Assembly (NCBI GenBank): GCA_050018415.1
Contig: JBEKAB010000018.1
Coordinates: 5,792-69,791, forward strand
Source of the DNA: UBA1161 sp002311745
GTDB taxonomy: Bacteria > Planctomycetota > Phycisphaerae > Tepidisphaerales > Tepidisphaeraceae
DNA: 64,000 nucleotides
Direction of reading: 5' to 3'
In this document: piece by piece, positions 35,579-44,643 of the stretch
How the letters are laid out: every line of letters begins with the position of its first letter
Position numbering within the stretch: position 1 is the first letter of the stretch
Program-made: the position numbers and the translations under genes
The notes under the pieces: model-generated
Databases searched by the model: none
What the model was told of the DNA's origin: nothing
The model's input: the letters and a program-made list of their open reading frames with translations, nothing else

Positions 35579-35851
35579 CTGAGACCTAGAGCGTCCACCC
35601 CACGCCCGCTTCCGTGTCGAAATTCAAATCCGCCCGCTCATACCACTGATAACCCACGTCGCATGCCCATGGCCTTCCCATGCCGGCCATTTGTGTTTCC
35701 TCCGACGATGAAGTGCGCAAGAATCCAAAACAAACGCCGGGGGTTGATAAGTGCAACGAGCGCGGCTTTGGCCGGCGATCCGCGCGATGGGCAAGCCGCG
35801 GTTTTCGGCCTACTAAAAAAGAAGAACAGTGGAGCAGTAGAACAGTAGACC

Positions 35852-35889
35852 GTCCCGGCACGCCGGGACTCTGTTCGCCTGCGGCGAAC
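35852..35889 (-). terminator. Two tandem hairpins at the 3' end of tRNA-Ser
   Basis: GTTCGCC/GGCGAAC with a three-base loop and GTCCCGG/CCGGGAC with a four-base loop follow the tRNA-Ser 3' end on the minus strand. There is no long T-run, so factor-independent termination is uncertain; they may mark the processing or termination region. Confidence 0.4.
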
Positions 35890-35975
35890 GGAGAGGGGGA
35901 GATTCGAACTCCCGCTACCCTTGCGGGCAGACCGGTTTTCGAAACCGGCGCATTCAACCACTCTGCCACCTCTCC
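35889..35975 (-). tRNA. tRNA-Ser (anticodon CGA)
   Basis: An 87-base class II tRNA on the minus strand: acceptor GGAGAGG/CCTCTCC, D-arm region TGGCAGAGTGGTTGAATGC, anticodon stem CCGGT/ACCGG around TTCGAAA (anticodon CGA), long variable arm (CTGCCCGCAAGGGTAGC) and T-arm GGGAG-TTCGAAT-CTCCC. The discriminator is G, as usual for serine. Confidence 0.95.
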
Positions 35976-36062
35976 TCAATCGCACGCACCATAGCCCCAA
36001 ATCGCCCGCGTTTCCAGCCGCCGATGGCTCCGCGAGCCGCGCCGGTGTAAAAAAGGAAGCTC

Positions 36063-38594
36063 GTGAATCACTGGTCCATCGATATTGTCCGTCAACATGG
36101 ATTCGACCTGTGGTGCTGGGTCTGCCTGGGCGCTGCGGTGATGCTGGTCGCCTACGCCCTTACGCGAAGACTGTGGACCGCGGCCGCGGGCTGGCTGGCA
36201 ACGATCATCATCTTTGGCGTCGTCGGCGGCACGATCGGCATTCTGGCCGTCCCCCCTCTGCATTCGGCTTTCATCGGACTGGGTTGGACGTTCATGGTGC
36301 TGTGCGTTTTGGCGGTGGCGTTTTATCTGAATCTCGTGCCGCAACTGGGCCGGGCACGCACGGCCACATTGCTGATTTTGCGCATCGCGGCGTTGGCCCT
36401 GCTGGTGCCCATGCTCTTTGAGCCGGTGTTGAAATACCAATCGCGTCCCCCGCCGCAGCGGCCGCTGATTTTTATGATCGACGCCTCCGGCTCGATGTCA
36501 TTCCCCGACCTGCCCAACGGCCCGACGCGGATTCAATCGGTCTGGCAAACGTTGCAGCCGCAGTTGACGCGAATCTACGAAAACTTCGTCCCGCAGTTTT
36601 TCACCTTTTCCACCGGCAGCCAGGCGTTGAAAAAACCGGACGATCTGCCAACGGTCGTCGCGGATGGGAAAGCGACCGACCTGGCCGGGGCCGTCCGCGG
36701 CGCTGCCGCCGCTTCCCCGCGTCAGGATGCGGTGGTCATGCTCATCAGCGACGGCGTGGACAACGTCTCGCCCAACGTGGTGGAGGCGATCCGCAGCGCG
36801 GCGCGGCGCGTCTGCACGATCACGGTCGGCTCCGAACAGGCCGAGCCCGCTCGCCTGCCCAACGTCGCCGTCCAAAGCGTCGCCGCCGAGGATGATGTCG
36901 TCGTCGCTCACGAGAACAAGATCGTCGCGACCATCACCTCCACCGCTCTGCCCAATCGCATCGTGGATGTGAAGATGGCCGAAATCGACTCCGCCGCAAA
37001 ACCCATCTCCGCCGTGCAGATCAAGCAACTCGTGCTACAGCCCACAGCCGCCGGGCAGAAGGTGGAGCTGGCCTACAACCCCGCCGCGGCCGGCCTGCAC
37101 AAGCTGGCGGTCTGGATCGATCCCATCCCGGGCGAGCGCAGCACGGCGGACAATCGCCAGGAGTTCCAGGTCCTGGCCCTGGACCCGCGCATCAAGGTTC
37201 TTTACATCGAAGGCCGGCTTCGTCCCGAGTACAAGTATCTGCATCGCCTTCTTCAGCACGATCCCAACATTGAGGAATCCGCCCTCTTGCGCTTGCAGGG
37301 CAACACGTTCGCCGCCGCATCCCAAGCCGGTCAGAAGCTGCGCGACCTGCCGAGCACGCTCGAGCAGTGGAAACAGTTCGACGTGGTGATCCTGGGCGAT
37401 CTGCCCAGCAGTTTTTTAAGCGCTGGGCAGCAGCAGGCCCTCGAGCAAGCCGTCTCCGGCGGAATGGGTCTGCTCATGATCGGCGGTGAAAACAATTTTG
37501 CGGCCGGCGGCTACCGCGATTCGCTTCTGGAGAAAATTCTGCCCGTCTTCGTGGGCAATTCCGCCGACGCGCAGGACAAGGACCAGTTTTGGCCGCAACT
37601 GACCCCCGATGGCCAAGGGCATCCGATCCTGGAGGACTTGACCGATTGCTTCGCCGCCCCCGGCGGCCAAGCGCCCGCCCGCCCTCTGGCGCCCTTGCGC
37701 GGCAACGTCGCCGTGGGCGCCGCCAAAACCGGCGCGCAGGTGCTTCTGATTCATCCCGGCAAAACCGGCCCGGACGGCCAAGCCCAGATCGTCCTGGCCG
37801 CCCAACGTTACGGCAAGGGCCGATCCGCCGCCTTCACCGCCGACACCACTTATTTATGGCACCTCGCCACCGCCGATCAGCAAAATGATCCGTACACGCA
37901 GTTCTGGGCGCAGCTCGTGCGCTGGCTGGCCGGCGCGGACGTGCGCAACCGTCAAAACACGGCCGGCTTGATCGGCCTCATCGATCAATCCGTTTACCCA
38001 TTCGGCCAGGCGGTTCGCGTTCGCGCCCTGGTCCGCGACGCCCACGGCCAGGCCACCAGCTTCGCGCAGGTGAGCATGAAGCTTCAATCTTCCAACGGCG
38101 CCCCGCCCGTCCCATTTTCTCTGGCGCCGCGCTCCGACCGCATCGGCATGTATCAGCAGCTCCTTCCCGACCCGTCGCAGAATCTCGACGCTCTGCCCGC
38201 CGGTGATTACACCGTCGATTTGCTGGCCATCAAGGACGGCAAGGAATTGGGCCGGGCCGAGCTGAAGTTTTCCGTGATCCCACCGGCCGATGAGTTTCTG
38301 AAAATCGCCGCCAACCCGCCGCTGATGCGCGAGATCGCCCAGGCCACCGGCGGATTCTCCAACTCTCTGGACGGCCTGCCCGCCATGCTGGATCAACTGA
38401 TCCGTAGCGACGCTAGCTCCCAGCGCCCGCAAGAGCAGGCGCTGCCCCTGACCAACACGGTTCGCGCCCTGATCGCCGCCGTGCGCTCGCCGCCGCAGTG
38501 GCCGAAGAAATACGACCTGCCCATGCAGGCCGTGCTCGTCGCCGCCCTGCTCATGACCGAGTGGATTCTGCGGCGCAAGTGGCAATTGCAATAA
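36063..38594 (+). CDS. VWA-domain membrane protein with GATase-like region
   Basis: An 843-residue protein with three N-terminal membrane helices (to about residue 120) and one C-terminal helix (MQAVLVAALLMTEWILRRK). Residues about 135-270 form a von Willebrand A domain with a MIDAS motif (FMIDASGSMSF; LISDGVDN). A beta-sandwich region follows, then a class I glutamine-amidotransferase-like fold (about 370-600; VVILGDLPSSFLS, MIGGENNFAAGGY, AAQRYGKGRSAAF), then Ig-like segments. This layout is common in Planctomycetota and resembles the BatA-type membrane proteins linked to MoxR ATPases, though no MoxR gene is nearby. The GTG start has AAGGAAG upstream. Function unknown. Confidence 0.8.
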   Translation: MNHWSIDIVRQHGFDLWCWVCLGAAVMLVAYALTRRLWTAAAGWLATIIIFGVVGGTIGILAVPPLHSAFIGLGWTFMVLCVLAVAFYLNLVPQLGRARTATLLILRIAALALLVPMLFEPVLKYQSRPPPQRPLIFMIDASGSMSFPDLPNGPTRIQSVWQTLQPQLTRIYENFVPQFFTFSTGSQALKKPDDLPTVVADGKATDLAGAVRGAAAASPRQDAVVMLISDGVDNVSPNVVEAIRSAARRVCTITVGSEQAEPARLPNVAVQSVAAEDDVVVAHENKIVATITSTALPNRIVDVKMAEIDSAAKPISAVQIKQLVLQPTAAGQKVELAYNPAAAGLHKLAVWIDPIPGERSTADNRQEFQVLALDPRIKVLYIEGRLRPEYKYLHRLLQHDPNIEESALLRLQGNTFAAASQAGQKLRDLPSTLEQWKQFDVVILGDLPSSFLSAGQQQALEQAVSGGMGLLMIGGENNFAAGGYRDSLLEKILPVFVGNSADAQDKDQFWPQLTPDGQGHPILEDLTDCFAAPGGQAPARPLAPLRGNVAVGAAKTGAQVLLIHPGKTGPDGQAQIVLAAQRYGKGRSAAFTADTTYLWHLATADQQNDPYTQFWAQLVRWLAGADVRNRQNTAGLIGLIDQSVYPFGQAVRVRALVRDAHGQATSFAQVSMKLQSSNGAPPVPFSLAPRSDRIGMYQQLLPDPSQNLDALPAGDYTVDLLAIKDGKELGRAELKFSVIPPADEFLKIAANPPLMREIAQATGGFSNSLDGLPAMLDQLIRSDASSQRPQEQALPLTNTVRALIAAVRSPPQWPKKYDLPMQAVLVAALLMTEWILRRKWQLQ

Positions 38595-38827
38595 TGGCGG
38601 GCGCGTGAGGATCTCCGCCCCCCCCGCAACGCACTATCTTGTGCATCACCATTCCGCTTCCGCAACGGCCCGATCGGTCCCGTCAGGTCCCATAAGCCCC
38701 TTGGTCACAAATTTTGGAGTGCCGCAAAAGGGATGCGATCAGTCGGTCCGATCAGGTGATACCCGGTTGACTGCGTGCGACGTACACCGCGTTGAAGCGC
38801 CGGCCCGGCTAAAGGAAGGAACCCTCC
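38595..38827. other. Leader region of the TonB-dependent receptor gene
   Basis: A 233-base gap. It ends with AAGGAAGGA, a good ribosome binding site for the receptor. A modest stem can be drawn (CAGTC at about 38731 with GACTG at about 38769), but I see no conserved cobalamin, thiamine or cyclic-di-GMP riboswitch core and no clear promoter. Confidence 0.4.
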
Positions 38828-40885
38828 ATGCGCTTGCGCAACGTGCGTGTAGCGGCATTCGGCGCGTTGGCGGGAATCCTGCTTTGCGCCGGCCAAATCC
38901 ATGCCGCCGCCGAAGGAGCATATGCAAACCCCTCTACCCGCCCGAGCTTGCCTGCCACGCGCCCCGCCGCCGAAGACCTGAGCAGTCTCAGCATCGACCA
39001 GCTCATGAACGTCGAGATCAACAGCGTCACCAAGCACAGCGAGCGCATCGCCGACGCTCCCAGCGCCGTCACCGTCATCACGCAAGAAGACATCCAGCGC
39101 TCGGGTCTGGACAGCATCCCAGAATTGCTACGCCTCGTGCCCGGCATGGACGTGGCACGCCTCAACGCCAACACCTGGGCCATCAGCGCCCGCGGATTCA
39201 ATGACCCCCTGGCCAACAAGCTGCAGGTGCTGTTCGACGGCCGCACCGTCTACAGCCCGAATTTCGCCGGTGTGTATTGGGATGCTCAGGATTATGTGCT
39301 TCAGGACCTGGACCGCATCGAGGTGATCCGCGGCCCCGGGGCGACGCTCTGGGGCGCCAACGCCGTCAACGGTGTGGTCAACATCACCAGCAAGTCCGCC
39401 GACCAGACCCAGGGTCTGCTCGCCGACGGCTGGGCGGGCAGCGACAACCAGAACACCTCGCTCCGCTACGGCGGAATGTTGGACGACCGCACCTACTACC
39501 GCGTGTACGGCAAGTTCAGCAACACCGACAATTTCAAGAACGCCGACGGCAGCGACGCTCATGACGGCTGGGACTCCGCGCACGGTGGATTCCGCATCGA
39601 CCGCTTCAGCACCGACCAGGATACCCTGACCCTCGAAGGCGACGCCTTCTCCCAGGACGCTGCCCAGACCAATCGGGTCCCTGTTTTCACCTCGCCATTC
39701 GTCGCACTCACGCCCACGCAGATGGATTCCAACGGCATCGACTTCCTCGCACGCTGGACCCACGTGACGGACGCCAAATCGGAATTTGCCCTGCAGCTCT
39801 ATTACGACTGCTATAACCGCGACGAATACGTCCTCGACGCTGACATCGATACCTTCGACCTGGACTTTCACGACCGATTCCCCCTGGGCCAGCGCCAGGA
39901 GATCACCTGGGGCGGCGGCGCCCGGCTGATTCTGATCAACGACAAATCCACCCCCACCATCACGGTCGATCCGGCCGTACAGCGAAACTATCTGATCAAC
40001 CAGTTCGTGCAGGACGACATCGCCCTGGTTCCCGATCGCCTGCACGCGTTCATCGGCACCAAACTTGAGGAAAACAACTACACCGGCTTCGAGGTCCAGC
40101 CGTCGGCTCGCCTGCTGTGGACGCCCGATCAGCGTAACTCCGTCTGGGGCGCCGTCTCACGCGCCGTCCGCACCCCATCGGTCGCCGACCGCTACACCAC
40201 CTTCGTCGAATCGCGCACCATCGTTCCCCCCGGCACACCGGCCGAAATCGACCTCGTCGCCAACCCCGGCGTCTCCTCCGAAGAGATGATGGCCTACGAA
40301 CTGGGCTACCGCGTTCAGGTCAGCGACGCTCTCTCCTTCGACGTCGACGCTTACTACGATCACTATGACAAGCTACGCGACTTCCTGCAGGGTACGCCGC
40401 AATTCGTCGCCACGCCGACTCCCCACCTGATGATTCCACTGACCGAGCTCAACAGCGCCGCCGGTCCGATCTACGGAGCCTCAATCGCCGCCAACTGGAA
40501 AGTGACCGACGGCTGGCGCCTCATGGGTTCCTACACGCTGCAGCAAAGCCACATCCACTCATCGCTGGGCCAAACCACCGAGGTGATGGTCAACGGCTCC
40601 CTCCCGGTCAACCAATTCCAAATCCACTCCTACCTCAACATCACCAAGAACCTCCAGTTCAACTCGAGCTTGTACTACGTGGATCGCTTGACCAACGGCA
40701 ACATTCCCGCGTATGTCCGCCTGGACATGGCCGTGTCCTGGCAGCCGTGCGACGGCCTGGATCTCAGCGCCGGCGTCCAAAACATCCTGGACAACCAGCA
40801 TCCGGAATTCCCCAGCAACGACGGCTTCATCCAAGGCAGCGAGGTCCCCCGCTCCTATTACGGCCAAATCACCTGGCGATTCTGA
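38828..40885 (+). CDS. TonB-dependent outer-membrane receptor
   Basis: A 685-residue receptor with a signal peptide (MRLRNVRVAAFGALAGILLC, ending AHAA-like). A linker and possible TonB-box region (LSSLSIDQLMNVEI) precede the plug domain (DAPSAVTVITQEDIQRSGL, IPELLRLVPGM, RGFNDPLANKLQVLFDGRTV, IEVIRGPGATLWGANAVNG). A 22-stranded barrel fills the rest and ends ITWRF with the usual terminal aromatic residue. Such receptors import iron chelates, cobalamin or glycans using the TonB complex. The substrate cannot be read from sequence. It confirms a diderm envelope. Its 3' end overlaps the convergent glycosyltransferase gene by 17 bases. Confidence 0.92.
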   Translation: MRLRNVRVAAFGALAGILLCAGQIHAAAEGAYANPSTRPSLPATRPAAEDLSSLSIDQLMNVEINSVTKHSERIADAPSAVTVITQEDIQRSGLDSIPELLRLVPGMDVARLNANTWAISARGFNDPLANKLQVLFDGRTVYSPNFAGVYWDAQDYVLQDLDRIEVIRGPGATLWGANAVNGVVNITSKSADQTQGLLADGWAGSDNQNTSLRYGGMLDDRTYYRVYGKFSNTDNFKNADGSDAHDGWDSAHGGFRIDRFSTDQDTLTLEGDAFSQDAAQTNRVPVFTSPFVALTPTQMDSNGIDFLARWTHVTDAKSEFALQLYYDCYNRDEYVLDADIDTFDLDFHDRFPLGQRQEITWGGGARLILINDKSTPTITVDPAVQRNYLINQFVQDDIALVPDRLHAFIGTKLEENNYTGFEVQPSARLLWTPDQRNSVWGAVSRAVRTPSVADRYTTFVESRTIVPPGTPAEIDLVANPGVSSEEMMAYELGYRVQVSDALSFDVDAYYDHYDKLRDFLQGTPQFVATPTPHLMIPLTELNSAAGPIYGASIAANWKVTDGWRLMGSYTLQQSHIHSSLGQTTEVMVNGSLPVNQFQIHSYLNITKNLQFNSSLYYVDRLTNGNIPAYVRLDMAVSWQPCDGLDLSAGVQNILDNQHPEFPSNDGFIQGSEVPRSYYGQITWRF

Positions 40886-42335
40886 ACGACCCCGCCGCCG
40901 GGAAGGAAGTTGCTGACGGAGCCGTGAAGGATTTGTCTGGCGCGAGCTGGTACAGGTCCCACCCCCCCGCCATGCCCCCGATGGGGTAGGTTCTCAGCGA
41001 CCGATAAGTGTGTCCGTCGCGCGACAGGACCGGCGGGTGCGGCGAAGACAGAGGAACAATCCACCATGGCGGGGGCGGCGACTGGCGATACCCGGGGCAG
41101 GCGATGCCGCCGCGACGCGCGTAGAACAGGAGCAATAGTCGATCCGTGGCGTCATCATCGCCGCACAGGATTGCGCCATCGGCAACCGTGGAGTGATCGG
41201 CCATGTAGCGCACCGCGCCGGCGTAGCCGATCGCGGGGGGATAGAAATTCATCGCGCCGATGCGTACCCCGCCGGCGGCGAACAAGAGCACGACCGCGAT
41301 CGCCAGCGGGCGCAGGTATTTGAAGCCCAGCGCGGCGTCCAAGGCCGCCGCCAGCAGCACCATCAAAAACGGCGCCCCCACCACCAGGTGACGGGCAGCA
41401 ACGTTGAATTGAAAGCGGTGGTGGATCGCCCAAGCCGTTGTCGCGACGACCCCCAGGTATAGCGGCCAATCACCTCCGCTTCGCCAGCAGACTCGCGCAA
41501 AGCCGGCCGCGATCAGGACGGCGATCGCCAGCGCCATGGCGTCCCGGCCGAACTGCGGGATGTTGAACGTCAATTGCATGAACTGCATCAGCAGTGTGTG
41601 CAGCGTGTAGTGCGGGCCGTTGGCGTAATACAGAAATCGCAGGTCCACCACGTACAGCCAGATCATCGCCGCCGCGACCGGGCCGTGCAGGGTCAGCATC
41701 TCGATCGCCCAATTCCGCCAGGCTTGGCGGCGCCATTCCCAGGCGGACCACAAAACGAATCCCACGTACGCGTAGAGAAACGTCAAGTGAGACAGGAATC
41801 CCAAGATGCAGCACGCGGCAAACAGCGGCGCCGTCCACGGCCGCCGCGTGCGCAGGAAGCGCTCGCAGCACAGATAGCCCGCCGCCGCAAACGCCATCGC
41901 CAGCGAATAGCCGCGCGCTTCGCACGACAGCTCCAGCAGGTGATAGCTGCTGAAAGCCAAGAACGCCGCCAGAGCCGCGACCCGCTTTCCGTGCCGCGGT
42001 TCGATCGCGAAATACAGCAGCGCCGGCAACGCCAATCCGGCCAGCAGGCTGGGAATGCGATAGACCCAGTACGGCGCCGCCGCTCCAACCATCCAATCCC
42101 AAAACGCGATCAGGTGATGCCGGTTGTCATCGTGCTGGACGAAGATGATGTCGCTCAGATGCCCGATGCGCTGGCTCAGCGTGATGGGGTAGGCTTCGTC
42201 AAACCACAGCGGCGCCTGGCAAGCGTACATCCGCACCGCTACGGTCGCCGCGGCAATCAGCACAAAGGGCGCGGCGATCAGGCAACGTCGCCAGGCGTAA
42301 CGCCCGAGGCGCATGGAGACGCGAGTTTCGGTCAT
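40869..42335 (-). CDS. GT39-like multi-spanning glycosyltransferase
   Basis: A 488-residue membrane protein with about ten helices. The first outer loop has APLWFDEAYPITLSQ, the DE pair typical of PMT_2-type transferases that use polyprenyl-linked sugars. The fold continues with HHLIAFWDWM and RIPSLLAGLALPALLY. The C-terminal 100 residues are soluble. It starts within the metG stop (ATGA overlap), so the two are translationally coupled. It is a different subgroup from the transferase at 33.8 kb. Acceptor unknown. Confidence 0.78.
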   Translation of the reverse strand: MTETRVSMRLGRYAWRRCLIAAPFVLIAAATVAVRMYACQAPLWFDEAYPITLSQRIGHLSDIIFVQHDDNRHHLIAFWDWMVGAAAPYWVYRIPSLLAGLALPALLYFAIEPRHGKRVAALAAFLAFSSYHLLELSCEARGYSLAMAFAAAGYLCCERFLRTRRPWTAPLFAACCILGFLSHLTFLYAYVGFVLWSAWEWRRQAWRNWAIEMLTLHGPVAAAMIWLYVVDLRFLYYANGPHYTLHTLLMQFMQLTFNIPQFGRDAMALAIAVLIAAGFARVCWRSGGDWPLYLGVVATTAWAIHHRFQFNVAARHLVVGAPFLMVLLAAALDAALGFKYLRPLAIAVVLLFAAGGVRIGAMNFYPPAIGYAGAVRYMADHSTVADGAILCGDDDATDRLLLLFYARRGGIACPGYRQSPPPPWWIVPLSSPHPPVLSRDGHTYRSLRTYPIGGMAGGWDLYQLAPDKSFTAPSATSFPAAGSFRIAR

Positions 42336-43879
42336 GACCCTGCGGTTTGGACGTTGGGAAACAGGGGCACAGCGGGCCCGATCTTGGCCCCGGGCGCCGG
42401 CGCGTTGCGGTAAAGCTCATCCAGCATTTTCCCGGCGGTTGGGACGGCAAGCTGCGACAAACCCTCCGCGGCCTTGTGCGGCAGGATCGGCAAGAGCCCC
42501 ACCAGACAATGGTGCACAGCCGTGGCGGCGGTATTCAGCACCGTATGCAGACGCGCGGATTGCGAAGAATCCCCGGCCAGCTTGAACGGCTCGGTGGCGT
42601 CGATGTACCCGTTGGTCGCTCGGGCCAGTTCCACGGGCAATAGAGCGCACTGCTGCAACTCCAATCGCTGGTAGGCGGCGGCGCTCTCGCCCGGCAGCTT
42701 GGCGGCCCGATCCAGGAGATCCCGGTCGAGCCGCTGAAGCTCGCCCGCCGCCGGCAGGATTGCGCCGCAATACCGCTCGATCATCTTGATCGTGCGGTTC
42801 AGGCAGTTGCCCACGATGTTTTTCAGCTCGTTGAACGACTTGGTCAGGTCGGCGTCGGTCCAGTCCAAATCCGATCCGAACGGCGCCGCCCGCAGCAGGT
42901 AATACCTCAAGGCATCCAGCGAATACGTCGCGATGACTCCCCGCAGTTTTGCCAGGTCGATGAAGTTGCCCATCGACTTGCTCATCTTCTTCCCGCCGCT
43001 GGTCCACCAGCCGTGGGCGAAGACTGACCTGGGCAGTTCCACCCCCAGCGCCAGGAGCATCGCCGGCCAGTAAACGGTGTGAAACCACAAGATGTCCTTG
43101 CCGACGAGGTGCACGTCGGCCGGCCAGAATGTGTCGAAGCGCGACGGATCGGACGAGCCGTAGCCCAGCGCGGTGATGTAATTGCTCAGCGCGTCGATCC
43201 AGACGTAGACGACGTGCTGCGGATCGTGCGGCATGGGAATGCCCCACTTGAGCGTGGCGCGGCTGATGGACAAATCCTCCACCCCCGCCGCGAGCTTGCT
43301 GATCACCTCGCTGCGCCGCCCCTGGGGAGCAATGAAATCCGCGTGATTTTGGATGTGCTCCAGGACGCGCGGGGCGTACTTGGTCAGGCGAAAAAAGTAG
43401 CTCTTTTCCGCATAGCGCGTCAGCGGCCTGCCGCTGATCGCAGACTTGTAATGTTGATTCTTCGCATCCGTCTCGGTGACGAATTCCTCCTGCCCCTCGT
43501 CGTACCAGCCCTGGTAGCTGCCCAGGTAGATGTCGTTGTTGGCCAAGAGCCGGCGGACGATCTCCTGCACGGCGGACTTGTGGCGATCTTGCGTCGTGCG
43601 CAGAAAATCGTCGTACGTGATCGCCAACTCCTTCCACAACTGCTCAAAGACCGGCACCCACCGCTCGGCCAGCTCGTGCGGCTGAAGATTCTGAGCGGCG
43701 GCGGTCTTGACCATCTTGATTCCGTGCTCGTCGGTCCCGGTGAGAAAAAACGTCGCCTCGCCCCGCAAGCGATGAAAACGCGCAATCGCATCGGCGACCA
43801 CCGTCGTGTAGACGGTCCCCAGGTGCGGCTCGCCGTTGGGGTAATAGATCGGCGTGGTGATGTAGAACGGCTTGGCCAT
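42332..43879 (-). CDS. metG: Methionyl-tRNA synthetase
   Basis: A 515-residue class I synthetase charging tRNA-Met. The HIGH motif is PHLGTVYTTVV, the KMSKS loop is GGKKMSKSMGNF, and DEHGIK, YVWIDALSNYI and WFHTVYWPAML are family signatures. The knuckle region usually holding zinc cysteines reads GWYDEGQEEFV and lacks them, as in zinc-free forms. There is no C-terminal EMAP/OB tRNA-binding domain. The ATG at 43879 is preferred because the family begins MAKPFYITTPIYYPNG. It overlaps the downstream transferase gene by four bases. Confidence 0.93.
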   Translation of the reverse strand: MAKPFYITTPIYYPNGEPHLGTVYTTVVADAIARFHRLRGEATFFLTGTDEHGIKMVKTAAAQNLQPHELAERWVPVFEQLWKELAITYDDFLRTTQDRHKSAVQEIVRRLLANNDIYLGSYQGWYDEGQEEFVTETDAKNQHYKSAISGRPLTRYAEKSYFFRLTKYAPRVLEHIQNHADFIAPQGRRSEVISKLAAGVEDLSISRATLKWGIPMPHDPQHVVYVWIDALSNYITALGYGSSDPSRFDTFWPADVHLVGKDILWFHTVYWPAMLLALGVELPRSVFAHGWWTSGGKKMSKSMGNFIDLAKLRGVIATYSLDALRYYLLRAAPFGSDLDWTDADLTKSFNELKNIVGNCLNRTIKMIERYCGAILPAAGELQRLDRDLLDRAAKLPGESAAAYQRLELQQCALLPVELARATNGYIDATEPFKLAGDSSQSARLHTVLNTAATAVHHCLVGLLPILPHKAAEGLSQLAVPTAGKMLDELYRNAPAPGAKIGPAVPLFPNVQTAGS

Positions 43880-43983
43880 CGGCGCCCAGTGTAGCAGCAG
43901 CGGTCCGGCAGTTGTAGGACCGTCCGATTCCGCCGCCAAAGGCCATTCGAGCCAATCCACGGCGCGGTGGTTACAATACGGCG

Positions 43984-44283
43984 ATGGAGTTTTCCGTCTG
44001 CGATCTGTGCGGAGGGGCGATGGCGCCCCACCAGCATTACGTCGTGCGGATCGACGTCTTTGCCGATCCCACCCTGCCGGCGGTAAGCTCGGCCGAGCTG
44101 GCCGCGTCGGATTTGGACGCGGTCATGGACAAGCTGCTGGCGGAGATGAAGGGACTGTCCACGGACGAGCTTCAGGACCAGGTGCACCGGCGTTTCGAGT
44201 TCAAGATTTGCCCGATGTGCCAGCCGAAGTTTCTGGCCAACCCGCTGGGCAAGCCGCGGCGCCAAGGCCCGGGGGAAAACTGA
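43984..44283 (+). CDS. Small conserved-looking CxxC protein of unknown function
   Basis: A 99-residue protein with a CDLCGG knuckle near the N-terminus and CPMCQ near the C-terminus, which together could bind one zinc ion. The middle is an acidic helix region (SAELAASDLDAVMDKLLAEM and STDELQDQVHRRF). It is divergent from metG with a 104-base gap. I do not recognise a named family. Confidence 0.65.
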   Translation: MEFSVCDLCGGAMAPHQHYVVRIDVFADPTLPAVSSAELAASDLDAVMDKLLAEMKGLSTDELQDQVHRRFEFKICPMCQPKFLANPLGKPRRQGPGEN

Positions 44284-44311
44284 CCCGGCCACCCGGCCCG
44301 GCCAAAAAGGT

Positions 44312-44345
44312 AGGCTGCACGGTGGAGGGACGAGCCGTGCAGCCT
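44312..44345. repeat. 11-bp perfect hairpin in the intergenic region
   Basis: AGGCTGCACGG (44312-44322) pairs exactly with CCGTGCAGCCT (44335-44345) around a 12-base loop. It lies 29 bases after the CxxC gene and may end its transcript, though no T-run follows. The rest of the gap to 44643 has an open frame from 44368 (with GGAGGAGG upstream) whose first 90 codons do not look like protein. Confidence 0.5.
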
Positions 44346-44643
44346 GGCGGAGGAGGAAACGAGGATCGTGATGTCTTCTTCTTTCGCGGCTAGGGAAGTA
44401 CAAACGTCGTGCCAAGATCGGATTCAGAATCGGCGCGTCCCACGCCCCAACGGCCGTATTCACGGCTACAGGCCGGTTTTTCCCATCGCAGCGCCTTGTG
44501 CCGATATGTCCCGCATGCATTTTGAAGAACACGTTAAGCGGCCAAAGATGAGGCAAAGACCATGCCGTTGCTCAGACAGTACGCACGTGAACGGCGGTCC
44601 ATTTTGCCCGCCGCGCCTACTTTACTGGGCGCAATCCACGCGC

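Noticed and set aside
38595..38827. A riboswitch before the TonB-dependent receptor
   Set aside because: I looked for cobalamin, thiamine and cyclic-di-GMP cores because such receptors are often controlled this way; none of the conserved segments is present in a convincing arrangement.
33801..42335. The two GT39-like proteins as a duplicated pair
   Set aside because: They share only the general membrane topology and the acidic loop; their sequences are otherwise too different to call a recent duplication.
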